Source of the DNA: UBA5216 sp043743335
Lineage (GTDB): Bacteria; Pseudomonadota; Gammaproteobacteria; Burkholderiales; SG8-41
Direction: 5' to 3'
DNA: 64,000 nt
Assembly: GCA_043743335.1 (NCBI GenBank)
Contig: JAYTWR010000046.1
Location: 18,283 to 82,282, forward strand
Made by a program: the position numbers and the translations under genes. This document shows positions 16,193 to 25,145 of the stretch, piece after piece; within the stretch, counting starts at the first letter, position 1, and each line of letters starts with the position of its first letter. The notes beneath the pieces were generated by a model, which was not told the DNA's origin, did no database searches, and worked only from the letters and a program-made list of their open reading frames with translations.

Positions 16193-17542
16193 TTAACGCG
16201 TCAGCAGCGCCGCGCCGGTGACGCTATTCGTGCCCGATTGCGCACCGTAGCCGGTGATAACGCCCTGCGCCTGCGCGCCAGCAAACTGCCCGGTCGCGCG
16301 CCCGGTGGCCGCCGTCGAAGCGCAACCATTGCAAAAACCGGAAAGGGCAATCCCGCTGCCGCTGCCGAACTGGGCAAAGCTGCCGCTGCCGGTGACGTTC
16401 CAAGTCTTGCCCGGCGTCAGCGCCGTGAGGGTATAGCCCGTCAGTTGCTGCGATGTGAAGTTGGCAATGGCCGTGGCGCTCACCAGCGTGCCCGTTTGCC
16501 CCAGTTCATTGGTGGGCTTAGTGCCCTGTCCGGCGTACACGTACGTGCCCGTCACCACGCCGTTGCCCGGCAGCGCCGCCAATTGGCCGGCGCTGGTAGG
16601 ATTGCTGGTGCTGATGGAATGCAAATGGTTGTTGATGCCGTTGTTGGCAATACCCGCGTTATCCCACCGGCCCCAATCCACGCCCAAAGCCGGATGGCTC
16701 CCCGTATCGCGCAAGGTCGCCCCCGCCGTGGAAAACGGCGTGTTCACCGCCGCTTGCGCGCCTGAAGCGCTGAACGACGCGATAGTCGCGCGCTGCAACG
16801 AGGCGGGCGAGAGCAAAATACCGTCATGGGTATTGACCGGACGCACCAGCGCACCGCTGCCGCCATCCACGTCGATCTGGATAAAGCGCCGTGCGGCCTT
16901 CTCGCCGCCGGAGGACAAATAAACGGGTGGAATCTGTTGCAGCACCTGCGGTGCCGATTTCGCGTCCACGACGCGCCCCGCTTGCGCGGGACTGAGATCC
17001 ACGCGCCCCGCCTCATTCACCATGTAAGTGCCGCCGGTATTCACCTTGTTATAGGCACCCGGTGCCCCTGCGACTAATTCGTTGCCCACAGGCCGTGGCA
17101 CCACAATGGTTTCATGATCGGTGCCGCGCACGCCCATCTGCGCCATCGGCGTTCTGATGCGGTAGTCGTCCTTGTTCACGCTGCCCACTTTGCCGGTGAT
17201 GGCGCGCATGCCGCCCTTTTCCAGCACAAAGTGCGCGGCGTCTTTGTTATCTTCTTGTTTATAAGCGTATTTTTCGATTCTCATGATCGTGTTGGCGCGC
17301 AGCACGACAATGCCTTCGTCGGTAAAACGCATCTGCGCGTAGCCCGGCGCGCCGGAAGTAATGGTGTCGCCTTCGCCAAATGTTTGGCCGCGAACCGCCG
17401 CCTGCTCCGAGCCGGATTTTGACTTCACCTTCACATCGCCGACCACAAACTCAAACCGGCCCGCATTCGACTGCGCGGCGTGCGCGTACGCCGACGCAAC
17501 CGCCATGGCGACACATACTGACATGCCCAATATTCGATTCAT
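16193..17542 (-). CDS. FecR-domain exported protein
   Basis: 449 aa. The signal peptide MNRILGMSVCVAMAVASAYAHA is followed by a FecR domain (about 28-170: FVVGDVKVKSKSG, GDTITSGAPGYAQMRFTDEG, YRIRTPMAQMGVRGTDH). The C-terminal 250 residues are Gly/Ala/Thr-rich and beta-prone (GTYVYAGQG..., SGSFAQFGSGSGIALSGFCNGC). No FecI sigma factor or TonB receptor is near, so this is not a classic FecR anti-sigma; exported FecR-domain proteins are often linked to surface or secreted proteins, as here. An upstream in-frame extension exists, but AAAGGAA before 17542 and the signal peptide decide the start. Confidence 0.75.
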   Translation of the reverse strand: MNRILGMSVCVAMAVASAYAHAAQSNAGRFEFVVGDVKVKSKSGSEQAAVRGQTFGEGDTITSGAPGYAQMRFTDEGIVVLRANTIMRIEKYAYKQEDNKDAAHFVLEKGGMRAITGKVGSVNKDDYRIRTPMAQMGVRGTDHETIVVPRPVGNELVAGAPGAYNKVNTGGTYMVNEAGRVDLSPAQAGRVVDAKSAPQVLQQIPPVYLSSGGEKAARRFIQIDVDGGSGALVRPVNTHDGILLSPASLQRATIASFSASGAQAAVNTPFSTAGATLRDTGSHPALGVDWGRWDNAGIANNGINNHLHSISTSNPTSAGQLAALPGNGVVTGTYVYAGQGTKPTNELGQTGTLVSATAIANFTSQQLTGYTLTALTPGKTWNVTGSGSFAQFGSGSGIALSGFCNGCASTAATGRATGQFAGAQAQGVITGYGAQSGTNSVTGAALLTR

Positions 17543-17610
17543 GATGCGTTCCTTTTTACGGTTGTACAACCTATCAATGCAGTTAAACAGCGTTTGCAGA
17601 TTAAATCCGG

Positions 17611-20600
17611 TCAAATCCAATCACGACGCAACATCAGCGAGTATTCGTTGCGGCGATAACTGAATATCGACAGGTTCGAGTGGTTGATGCCACGCGCCAC
17701 GCGAGGTGCCAGCGTCCATCCGTCCGCCAACCGGTAATTCAGGCCCAGACTAAAATCGTAGCGCGTGTCTTCGCGCTCGGTCTGGAAGGCGACATTGAAT
17801 CCATCCCAGAACGAGTGCTGCGCCGCAACGCCGCCGGTCAATGTCAAATCGTTGGTCAACCGGTATCCGCCCGCCAGCGACAAGCCGAACGCCGTCTGCG
17901 CACCGTACGGGTTGCCCTTGAGATCGCTTTCCGCGCCGGCAAACAAAGTGGCCAGCCAGTTCACGCGCGCGCCCCAAGCGCCTGCCATGGCTACGCCCAG
18001 TCGCGTGCTGTTGGTATCGAAAACGTTCAACTCCGCCTTGGCGTAGCGCACGCGGGCGTGCCGTATCGACATGCCCAATTGATCGCCGCTGCCTAGGTTG
18101 TAATTCCATTCCATGGCCAAGCCGGCGATATCGCGGTCAGCCGCACCGCCCAATTCGGTGTGCGCGAATTGCAGCGCGGCTTTGAGATCGTGGCGGCCCA
18201 GCGTGAGCCCGCTGCCGACATAGGCCCCGTAGGCGTTGGTGTCAAATGGGCTGGCGCCGGAGAGTTTGCGCCCGGACAGGTCGGCACCGGCAAACACATT
18301 GACCGTCGAATTGAAACTATGGGTGTAACGCGCACCGCCGGACAGCGAACCGAACGCAGCGTGACGCGCCACATTGTTGTCTGACAGCGTTATGTTACTG
18401 GCGAAGAACGGCACATACACATCACGCTGCGCGGTCGCGTAGTTAACGTTGCTATCAAAGCCCGCCACCGCCGACACATAGCCCGTCAACTTGGCTGACG
18501 GCCCGGTGTCCTTGAGCAGTTCTTCGATGCGTCTGCGCATCGGCTCCGGCGGGTTGAATTTCAGTGCATCTTTCAATTCACCCATCGCCAATTCCTTCTG
18601 GCCCAGCGCGATATAGGCACGGCCCAGATCGACGCGCGCGCCGGCGTGGTTCGGGTTAGCGGCGATCACGCGGGTAAACGCCAGCGTGGCCATATCCGGC
18701 AAGCCCGCATCCAGTGCCGCCACGCCGATCAGGTAATCAAAGCGCAGATCGCCGGTGAGTTCTGCTTCCTGCTTTTGCAGCAAGGCGTATGCGGCTTTGG
18801 CATTGCCCGCTTTAAGCAGGCTCTCCGCTTCATTCAACAAAGCCTGCGCCACGGGTGCGGCCGGTGCGGCGGCGGGCGCTTGCGCAACGACCGTGGCCGC
18901 CGCTGAGGGCGCGGCATCGGTCGCTGTATTCACTGCCGGGGCCGCTTGTGCAACCACCACCGGCTTGACCGGCGTCGCAGCAGCGCCTTTGGCCGGCAAC
19001 ACTTGATCTGCGTAAACCGGCGTCGGCCGGTCTTTGGGCGACTTGAACACGTTTTCATCAAACTTGTAACGCAGGCGGATAAAGGCACCCTTGTCGAAGG
19101 GCTCCCCGCCCGCCAAATCCAAGTCTTTGAATCCGAAGAGATTGTAGCCCACCGACACCCAAGTATTTTGGGCCAATTGATAACCGGCTTCTACGCCTAC
19201 ACCAAACTGACGATCACGCAGGCCGCGGCTCGACAGCATCGACATTTGCACGCCGATATCCCAATCCGGTGTCACATCCATGGTCACGCGCGCGGCAAAC
19301 AACTGCGTGCTGGAGCGTGACGACAGGCCAAACGAATTTTCACTCACCCACTTGCTCGCCGCACGGCCGTTAATCAGCAGACCGTGTTCCGGCTCGTAAC
19401 TGAAGTGCATCGAACCCACGGTCAGCGCGCGCTTGAGCACGATGCCCGGCTGGGTGTTGTCGTCTTCGGTGCGGTACTCGACGCGGCCCAGCGCATTCAA
19501 CACATCCGTAGCGCTGTCGCGATACGCCACACCGGCTTGCACACGCTTTTGCAGACGCTCGCCGGGTGTCGCGCCTTTAACGTCGGTGACGGCGTAAACG
19601 CCCTTCGCCAAGGCCGTCCAGTCGCTGTCGAGTTTATACGCCGCACCAGCGCTGGCCAGCACGCTGTTCGACTGCGTGCTCTGGCGCAATTCCAGCCGTG
19701 TGCTGCCCTTCAGACGCTCGTTGGCGGTGTAATCTAGTGCAACGGCATTGGCAGTGGACTCGTTGGCGCGCGAGCCTTGCAGCGTATGCACGCGCTCGCT
19801 CGACATGGTGAGCTTCAAGCCCTCAGCCAGCATATAACCGCTGCGAGTGCCGAAGGCCGCCTCAGCAGTGCGCCCGTCGATGGCTTCGCGTACGCGATAC
19901 TCGCTAAATACGTTGCGGTCTTTGGCGTAGTCGGTGTTGATGCCGAACACGGTCGTGTTGTTACGCTGTACGGTGTTCAAGGCGAACGGGCTCGACAGCG
20001 ACGACAGGAATTCGTGCCGTGCATACAGTTTGCCGCGACCCGCGAACTGATATTCACCGCCGACCGCCGCCACCTTTTTGTCCGGATCGTTGAGTGCCTG
20101 CTCATACTCGCCATAGATATGCGCTTGCGGTGAATTGGGCACTGGCGCGGTCACCCGCACGCGCGCGGTGGTCACACTTTGCGGCGTTGCACCCGGCGTG
20201 GCGCTGGTGGCCTGCGCCGGTGCCAGCGTTTCTTGACTGTGACGCACGCCCGCTTCCACGCGCATGCCGTTGTCGAAGGCGCGCTCCGCGCGCAGGATCA
20301 CGCCTTCGCGCGAACCGCCGGTTACCTTGTCTTCGGTGCGCAGAGCCTCAGCCTTCACTGTGGTCTGGCTGTCGACTTTGAGCGTGACGTTGGCGCTGTA
20401 TTCGCCACGCCCTTTGCTCAGTTGCGCGGCGGGATTGTCGAAATTGACATCCGATTTACCGGCCATCACGCGTACCGCAATGTTTTTGTCGTCGTGGCGC
20501 ACTTCGATGCGCTGGGCGTTACCGGTGCCGTTGATGCCTTCGCTACGTGCGACCTCGGCAATCACAACGGTCTTTTCCGTCGGCTTAACCGTCACGCTGG

Positions 20601-23600
20601 CACCACTTAGCCGATAGTGCGCTTGCGGATTGCGGTCTTCCACCACCGAAGCGCCCACCTCAACGTTATCGGTAATTTTGACTTTGCCGTTGACGCCGCC
20701 TACCCAGAACTTGTCGCCGCCCTGATCGACTTCGTAGGTGATGCGGAACGACTTGGGATTGAGATTTTCATCAAGGCTCGACACCGGCCCCCTGAACAGA
20801 ATACGCCCGGTGAACACTTCGACTTCATAGTCGGTAAAGCGCGCCTGCGATTCCGTTTTCAGGATGACGGCGGGCTGGTGACGGTCGCGCGTCAGAATTT
20901 CGATTTTCTCGCTGTTGATCACACCGCCGCGATTGCCCAACTGGAACGGGCCGGACGTGCCGTTGGCGGGGATTTCTTCAACCCGTTGACGCAGCGTGTC
21001 TTGGCTGGCAAACGCATTCACCGTGACGCGGTCGGTTTCGTAGTGCTGCTTCAAACCGGTCAGCGAGCGACTGTAGTCGGAGAGCTTGCGCGCGTCGCCC
21101 GGCGCAGACGATTGAAAATCACCATACAGCAGGAACGAACGGCCCTTGTCCACGCGCACATAAAAGCGCTGCGTCGATTGGGCATCAAAGCCGCGCGTCG
21201 ACGAGTCACCATAAATCGGATAAAACTCGTCGGGCTGAATGTCGCGGAACAGGCGGTCGCGCACGTCTTTGTCGGAATCGTAGGCAATGGTCAGCAGATA
21301 GTCGCCCTTAACCTTGCCCTTGAGGAACAGTGCGGCACGCGCGGCGGCAGTGGTTTTGCCGTCGTTGCTTTGATACGACAGACGACGAATTTCTTGCTCA
21401 AAACTGTCGCGACGCGTGGCGCTGATTAAATTGCGCAGGCTCAGGCTGCGGAAATTTATCGCACCCTCCACCAGGCCCACGGCCAGCATCTGCCGAAGAT
21501 CAGGTAAGTAATTGATTTTAAACTCTTTTTTCAATATTCCACTGGATACACGCAGCGTGTCTTCGCCCGGATCCAGCGGTGCCTGTAGCTTGAACTCGGC
21601 CTGCCCGCCTTCGATAAACACCTGCACGCCGGGCTCGACCGGATTGACGTCTGTGACTTGCCAACGCCCGCGTGATGCCTCCAGCGTCAACGCAGTGCGC
21701 ACCGTTACCGGCACGCCTTTGTCGTCGGTGAGCTTGACCTTCACACTCACCACGCCGTTGGCCGGCACGTCACGCGGCGCGTCAATCACGATGGCACCCA
21801 AATCCGCCGGCGCGATAAGGCGAATTTTTTGTTCGCCGCGCGCATTGCCGAAACCATCGATCTGCGCGAGCGTCAAGATATTCTCACCGGGCTTCAAGGT
21901 CACGCCGATGTATTCCCAAAGCTGAATCTTCTTGTCTTCAATCGCGAGCTTTGCGCCCACGCGCGTGCTGCCGATTTCCGTACCATTCACCGTGAGCTTG
22001 AATGCCGCGCCCGCCAAGCCCTTCACCCTCACTGGCGTTTGCGCCACCGGCAAAGTATCGCCGTCTTTGAGATCGACAAAGCCCAAGCTGTTATCGAGCG
22101 TGGTAATCAATTGATCCAGCGGCACGGTGGCGATCGCCGGCACAGGTGCCGCCGGCAGGCTGGAATTGCGGTTATCGAGCGCCGACGATGAGGATGACGG
22201 CGCTGCGTTACCTGGCTTGGCGGCAGGCGTGGCAGCCGGTGCAGTGGATGTGCCAGCGGATGGGGTAACCGCAGCACCCGGTGTGCCGGCCGGCACGCCT
22301 TGCACGCCCGATGCGGGCAGCGCACGCACGTCACCGGTCACTTGCTGCACGCCCTCCGGACGCAGACGGTCTTTCAGCGAGCGCTCGATTTCCATTTGCG
22401 ACTTTTGCGCGGTGTCGCGGCGCTGGGCCACGTCCGCCATCACGGCTGCGCTGCAATCGACGGCAAAATCGCCTTTACCCAACTCACCGTTTTTCAAATC
22501 TAGAAAGCGGCTGCCTGCATCGCCGGATTGGCGGTTCGAAATCACAATCAGACGCGCATCACGCGGCAAAGTGGTGGTGTCGAGCTTAAGCACATGGGTA
22601 CGCGGCGACAGGCCGTACAGGCTGTATTTGCCATCGGGATCGGTCGTGACATTCGTACCGTCTTCGATGAACAGCCGCACGCCGGGAATGCCCAATTCGC
22701 CGCGATCCTGAATGCCGTTACGATTGCAATCAAGGAACACTTTGCCCAGCACATATGCCTTGTCGGAGAACACGCCGCCGTCGACGCGCACTTTGACCGA
22801 AGACACATTGGATTGTGTGATGCCGCTGGTCGCCTGCGCGCGATTGATGCCGTCGCCCTGTTGCGCACCGGGCCCGATGCGCGTGCGATAGGTCACCGTC
22901 AACGTGGTGGCAGGCGGCAACACACCCAGATTGAATTGCAACACCGTACCCGGCGCCGGATCGGGAAATACCACGCCGTTCAAACGCGCTGAACCGGCCA
23001 CGTAACTAAAGCCGCGCGGCAGCGTGTCGCGCAACACGGCGTTCGGCAACGCAGCGGCGTTGGCATTCTGCACTTTTACGGTGTAATCAATGAAGTCGCC
23101 GATTTCCGCCGATTGCCGCGTGGCGGTTTTGGACACCAGCAGCCCGCTGCCTGCACCCGCGCCCAGCGGATCGAGCGGGATGTGGTTGTTCACCACGTCC
23201 GGATTGCCCGCCACCAGCGTAAAGCTCAAGAAGTAGCGCGGCACCACGGCCAGCGGCGGCGCGGTAAACCCGTTGTTGAGTTCCACCGAACAAATGCCTG
23301 GCACGGGTATCAAGCAGCCAGCGGGCGGCGTCAACGAGCCAGCTTCCGGCGGGAACAAGGCCGACACGCCAGGCTTGTAACCCACTGGCGGCGTCACCGT
23401 CAGCGTGTACACGCCAGCCGGAAATCCGCTCAACAAAACATATTGATAGAAGCCGGTCGGCCCGGTGATTTGATTGACGTTGCCGGTGCCGCCCAGCAAA
23501 TGCAAGGTCGGATCAAACCCGGCCGGACCGTTGATGGTCACTGTCGCGCCGGTCACCGGCTGGCGTGTAATCGAGTCGTAGACCACGCCACTGGGATCCA

Positions 23601-24993
23601 GTGGCAAGCTTTGTTGCGCGAGGTTGTCACCCGGCTTGAGCGTAATGATGAGTGAGCGCTTGGCAAAATCCAGTTCAGACCCAGGCAGCGGCGTGCCGTT
23701 CTCGCCATTGACGGGCGTGCCGTTGACGATGTTGCTGTTCGGATCACGAAACTGCAGGATGTATTGGCCAGCCGGCAAATCCTTAATGGCATAGGATCCA
23801 TCTGCCGCAGTGGTGGCAAACCCAATGCGCGTGCTGGCATCGCACACCTTCACTTCCAGCGGGCACAGCTCGACCTTCCAGTTCGCCATGAGCAGCGACG
23901 TTTCAATACTCGGCGTGAACATGCGGTTGTGATCCACATCACGCCACACTCGACCCGACAAATTGGCCACCTGCACTACCACCGTCGAATCCGCTGCGCT
24001 GTTGTTACCCGCATTCGCCGGCGGCTCACCGCCACCCGACACCGTTGCGTTGTTGATCAACGTGACCGGCAGCGTGGTCAACACGGCGGCATTCGACTTG
24101 ACGGTGATCGACAACGGATGCGGGTGTACGCCCGGTGTCGTGCCCGATTGCGCTGGCACTAGCACGGGGCTGTTGCAGCTAATGGTCTGGCCCGCTGCGG
24201 CGCACGTCCAACTGGTGCCGCCGGAAAGCGTGGGCACGAACACCAAACCCGCCGGCAAGTTATCGATCACCGTCACCACATTGTTGGTCGGCAAGGTGCC
24301 GTTGTTGCGCACGAGCAGCGTATACGTGCCGTTGTTGCTGACCGTGAAATTGCCCGCGTGCGTTTTTTGCAACACCAGATCGGGGCCCGGCTGAGTGGCC
24401 TGCGCTGTGACGGTATCCGTGAGGGTCTGCACCGGTGCCGGCGTTGTCGTGGATGTGCCACGCGCGGTCACGGTCAAAACGTCCTGCTGACCGGTTTGCG
24501 CACCGGCGGGGACCGCCGCGCTGGCGACAAAACGAAACACCGTACCCGCCGCCAGAGCGCCGGTGCTGGAAATGGGGGTGAGATTGTCCGGCACGCCGTC
24601 GCCATTGGCATCGGCATACAGGTTCAGATTCGTGAAATTGAAGCCACCTGAAAACACATCGGTCAGCGTCAAAGTGAAGGTATCAACACCGTTACCGGTA
24701 TTGGTGAGGGTATGGGGAAAATAAACCGTAGAACCAGCCGCCGCATTTTTGGTTTGCGTGGCGGTAAACGTGAAGGCGGTAATCTGCTGCACCACCGCTT
24801 GAACGATATTGGACGACAACGGACGGGTCACGCCGCCAATGTCGGAATACGTACCAAAGGCCTGACTATTGATCAAAGTTCCAGCCGCCGGCGCAGCAAA
24901 AGCGCTACCCATAGACAGCCAAACGGCCAGGGTGAAAACCCCAGCCGCCAAAGCTGCTTTGAGCAACCGCCTCACTGTGTTGAACCGTCGCAC
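17611..24993 (-). CDS. 2460-aa surface fusion: DUF11/SdrD-like modules, central barrel, TPR, SLAM-like C-terminal barrel
   Basis: Signal peptide about 1-33. Approximate order: DUF11-like 35-340 (its TVYFPHTLTNTGNG block is shared with the 871-aa neighbour); carboxypeptidase-regulatory/SdrD-like 343-560; DUF11 615-730; SdrD-like 745-850 (GKVFLDCNRNGIQDRGELG); Pro/Ala linker; Ig-like 950-1175. A long beta-rich stretch at 1178-1975 has many alternating strands, as in outer-membrane barrels. An Ala-rich linker, TPR helices (2050-2165) and a terminal region at 2169-2460 resembling the SLAM/DUF560 barrel, ending in LRRDWI, follow. It may anchor or export the neighbouring DUF11 proteins; that is inference. 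The GTG start at 24993 lacks a clear Shine-Dalgarno sequence; a second in-frame GTG is 6 codons in. Confidence 0.8.
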   Translation of the reverse strand: MRRFNTVRRLLKAALAAGVFTLAVWLSMGSAFAAPAAGTLINSQAFGTYSDIGGVTRPLSSNIVQAVVQQITAFTFTATQTKNAAAGSTVYFPHTLTNTGNGVDTFTLTLTDVFSGGFNFTNLNLYADANGDGVPDNLTPISSTGALAAGTVFRFVASAAVPAGAQTGQQDVLTVTARGTSTTTPAPVQTLTDTVTAQATQPGPDLVLQKTHAGNFTVSNNGTYTLLVRNNGTLPTNNVVTVIDNLPAGLVFVPTLSGGTSWTCAAAGQTISCNSPVLVPAQSGTTPGVHPHPLSITVKSNAAVLTTLPVTLINNATVSGGGEPPANAGNNSAADSTVVVQVANLSGRVWRDVDHNRMFTPSIETSLLMANWKVELCPLEVKVCDASTRIGFATTAADGSYAIKDLPAGQYILQFRDPNSNIVNGTPVNGENGTPLPGSELDFAKRSLIITLKPGDNLAQQSLPLDPSGVVYDSITRQPVTGATVTINGPAGFDPTLHLLGGTGNVNQITGPTGFYQYVLLSGFPAGVYTLTVTPPVGYKPGVSALFPPEAGSLTPPAGCLIPVPGICSVELNNGFTAPPLAVVPRYFLSFTLVAGNPDVVNNHIPLDPLGAGAGSGLLVSKTATRQSAEIGDFIDYTVKVQNANAAALPNAVLRDTLPRGFSYVAGSARLNGVVFPDPAPGTVLQFNLGVLPPATTLTVTYRTRIGPGAQQGDGINRAQATSGITQSNVSSVKVRVDGGVFSDKAYVLGKVFLDCNRNGIQDRGELGIPGVRLFIEDGTNVTTDPDGKYSLYGLSPRTHVLKLDTTTLPRDARLIVISNRQSGDAGSRFLDLKNGELGKGDFAVDCSAAVMADVAQRRDTAQKSQMEIERSLKDRLRPEGVQQVTGDVRALPASGVQGVPAGTPGAAVTPSAGTSTAPAATPAAKPGNAAPSSSSSALDNRNSSLPAAPVPAIATVPLDQLITTLDNSLGFVDLKDGDTLPVAQTPVRVKGLAGAAFKLTVNGTEIGSTRVGAKLAIEDKKIQLWEYIGVTLKPGENILTLAQIDGFGNARGEQKIRLIAPADLGAIVIDAPRDVPANGVVSVKVKLTDDKGVPVTVRTALTLEASRGRWQVTDVNPVEPGVQVFIEGGQAEFKLQAPLDPGEDTLRVSSGILKKEFKINYLPDLRQMLAVGLVEGAINFRSLSLRNLISATRRDSFEQEIRRLSYQSNDGKTTAAARAALFLKGKVKGDYLLTIAYDSDKDVRDRLFRDIQPDEFYPIYGDSSTRGFDAQSTQRFYVRVDKGRSFLLYGDFQSSAPGDARKLSDYSRSLTGLKQHYETDRVTVNAFASQDTLRQRVEEIPANGTSGPFQLGNRGGVINSEKIEILTRDRHQPAVILKTESQARFTDYEVEVFTGRILFRGPVSSLDENLNPKSFRITYEVDQGGDKFWVGGVNGKVKITDNVEVGASVVEDRNPQAHYRLSGASVTVKPTEKTVVIAEVARSEGINGTGNAQRIEVRHDDKNIAVRVMAGKSDVNFDNPAAQLSKGRGEYSANVTLKVDSQTTVKAEALRTEDKVTGGSREGVILRAERAFDNGMRVEAGVRHSQETLAPAQATSATPGATPQSVTTARVRVTAPVPNSPQAHIYGEYEQALNDPDKKVAAVGGEYQFAGRGKLYARHEFLSSLSSPFALNTVQRNNTTVFGINTDYAKDRNVFSEYRVREAIDGRTAEAAFGTRSGYMLAEGLKLTMSSERVHTLQGSRANESTANAVALDYTANERLKGSTRLELRQSTQSNSVLASAGAAYKLDSDWTALAKGVYAVTDVKGATPGERLQKRVQAGVAYRDSATDVLNALGRVEYRTEDDNTQPGIVLKRALTVGSMHFSYEPEHGLLINGRAASKWVSENSFGLSSRSSTQLFAARVTMDVTPDWDIGVQMSMLSSRGLRDRQFGVGVEAGYQLAQNTWVSVGYNLFGFKDLDLAGGEPFDKGAFIRLRYKFDENVFKSPKDRPTPVYADQVLPAKGAAATPVKPVVVAQAAPAVNTATDAAPSAAATVVAQAPAAAPAAPVAQALLNEAESLLKAGNAKAAYALLQKQEAELTGDLRFDYLIGVAALDAGLPDMATLAFTRVIAANPNHAGARVDLGRAYIALGQKELAMGELKDALKFNPPEPMRRRIEELLKDTGPSAKLTGYVSAVAGFDSNVNYATAQRDVYVPFFASNITLSDNNVARHAAFGSLSGGARYTHSFNSTVNVFAGADLSGRKLSGASPFDTNAYGAYVGSGLTLGRHDLKAALQFAHTELGGAADRDIAGLAMEWNYNLGSGDQLGMSIRHARVRYAKAELNVFDTNSTRLGVAMAGAWGARVNWLATLFAGAESDLKGNPYGAQTAFGLSLAGGYRLTNDLTLTGGVAAQHSFWDGFNVAFQTEREDTRYDFSLGLNYRLADGWTLAPRVARGINHSNLSIFSYRRNEYSLMLRRDWI
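21505..21523 (-). promoter_or_regulatory. IHF-like site inside the 2460-aa gene
   Basis: Minus-strand GTTTAAAATCAATTACTTA differs by one base from the common 18-mer and fits WATCAANNNNTTR. It encodes FKINYL just before the predicted central barrel (about codons 1158-1163). Confidence 0.45.
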
Positions 24994-25008
24994 TGTCTAG
25001 AAAATCCG

Positions 25009-25026
25009 TTTAAAATCAATATGTTA
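25009..25026 (+). promoter_or_regulatory. IHF-like site upstream of the 2460-aa gene
   Basis: TTTAAAATCAATATGTTA, identical to the site at 5107, 15 bp upstream of the GTG start of the 2460-aa gene. Confidence 0.5.
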
Positions 25027-25110
25027 TGAATTATAAAGGATAGCGCACCAACTACTGAGGCACTAATACCGCGTTACTCGAAAACATTACAAATCCGCTA
25101 CACATCAAAG

Positions 25111-25136
25111 CAGCGGACGGTGTTAACCGCCCGCTG
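25111..25136 (-). terminator. Hairpin after the 871-aa DUF11 gene
   Basis: CAGCGGACGG-TGTTAA-CCGCCCGCTG, 10-bp arms with one mismatch, 9 bp after the stop codon. On the minus strand it is followed by only a short T-run, so it may attenuate rather than fully stop transcription. Confidence 0.45.
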
Positions 25137-25145
25137 TTTCGAGGC

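Noticed and set aside
17543..17620. N-terminal extension of the FecR protein overlapping the preceding gene
   Set aside because: The extension has no signal-peptide character, while the ATG at 17542 has AAAGGAA upstream and begins a clear signal peptide.
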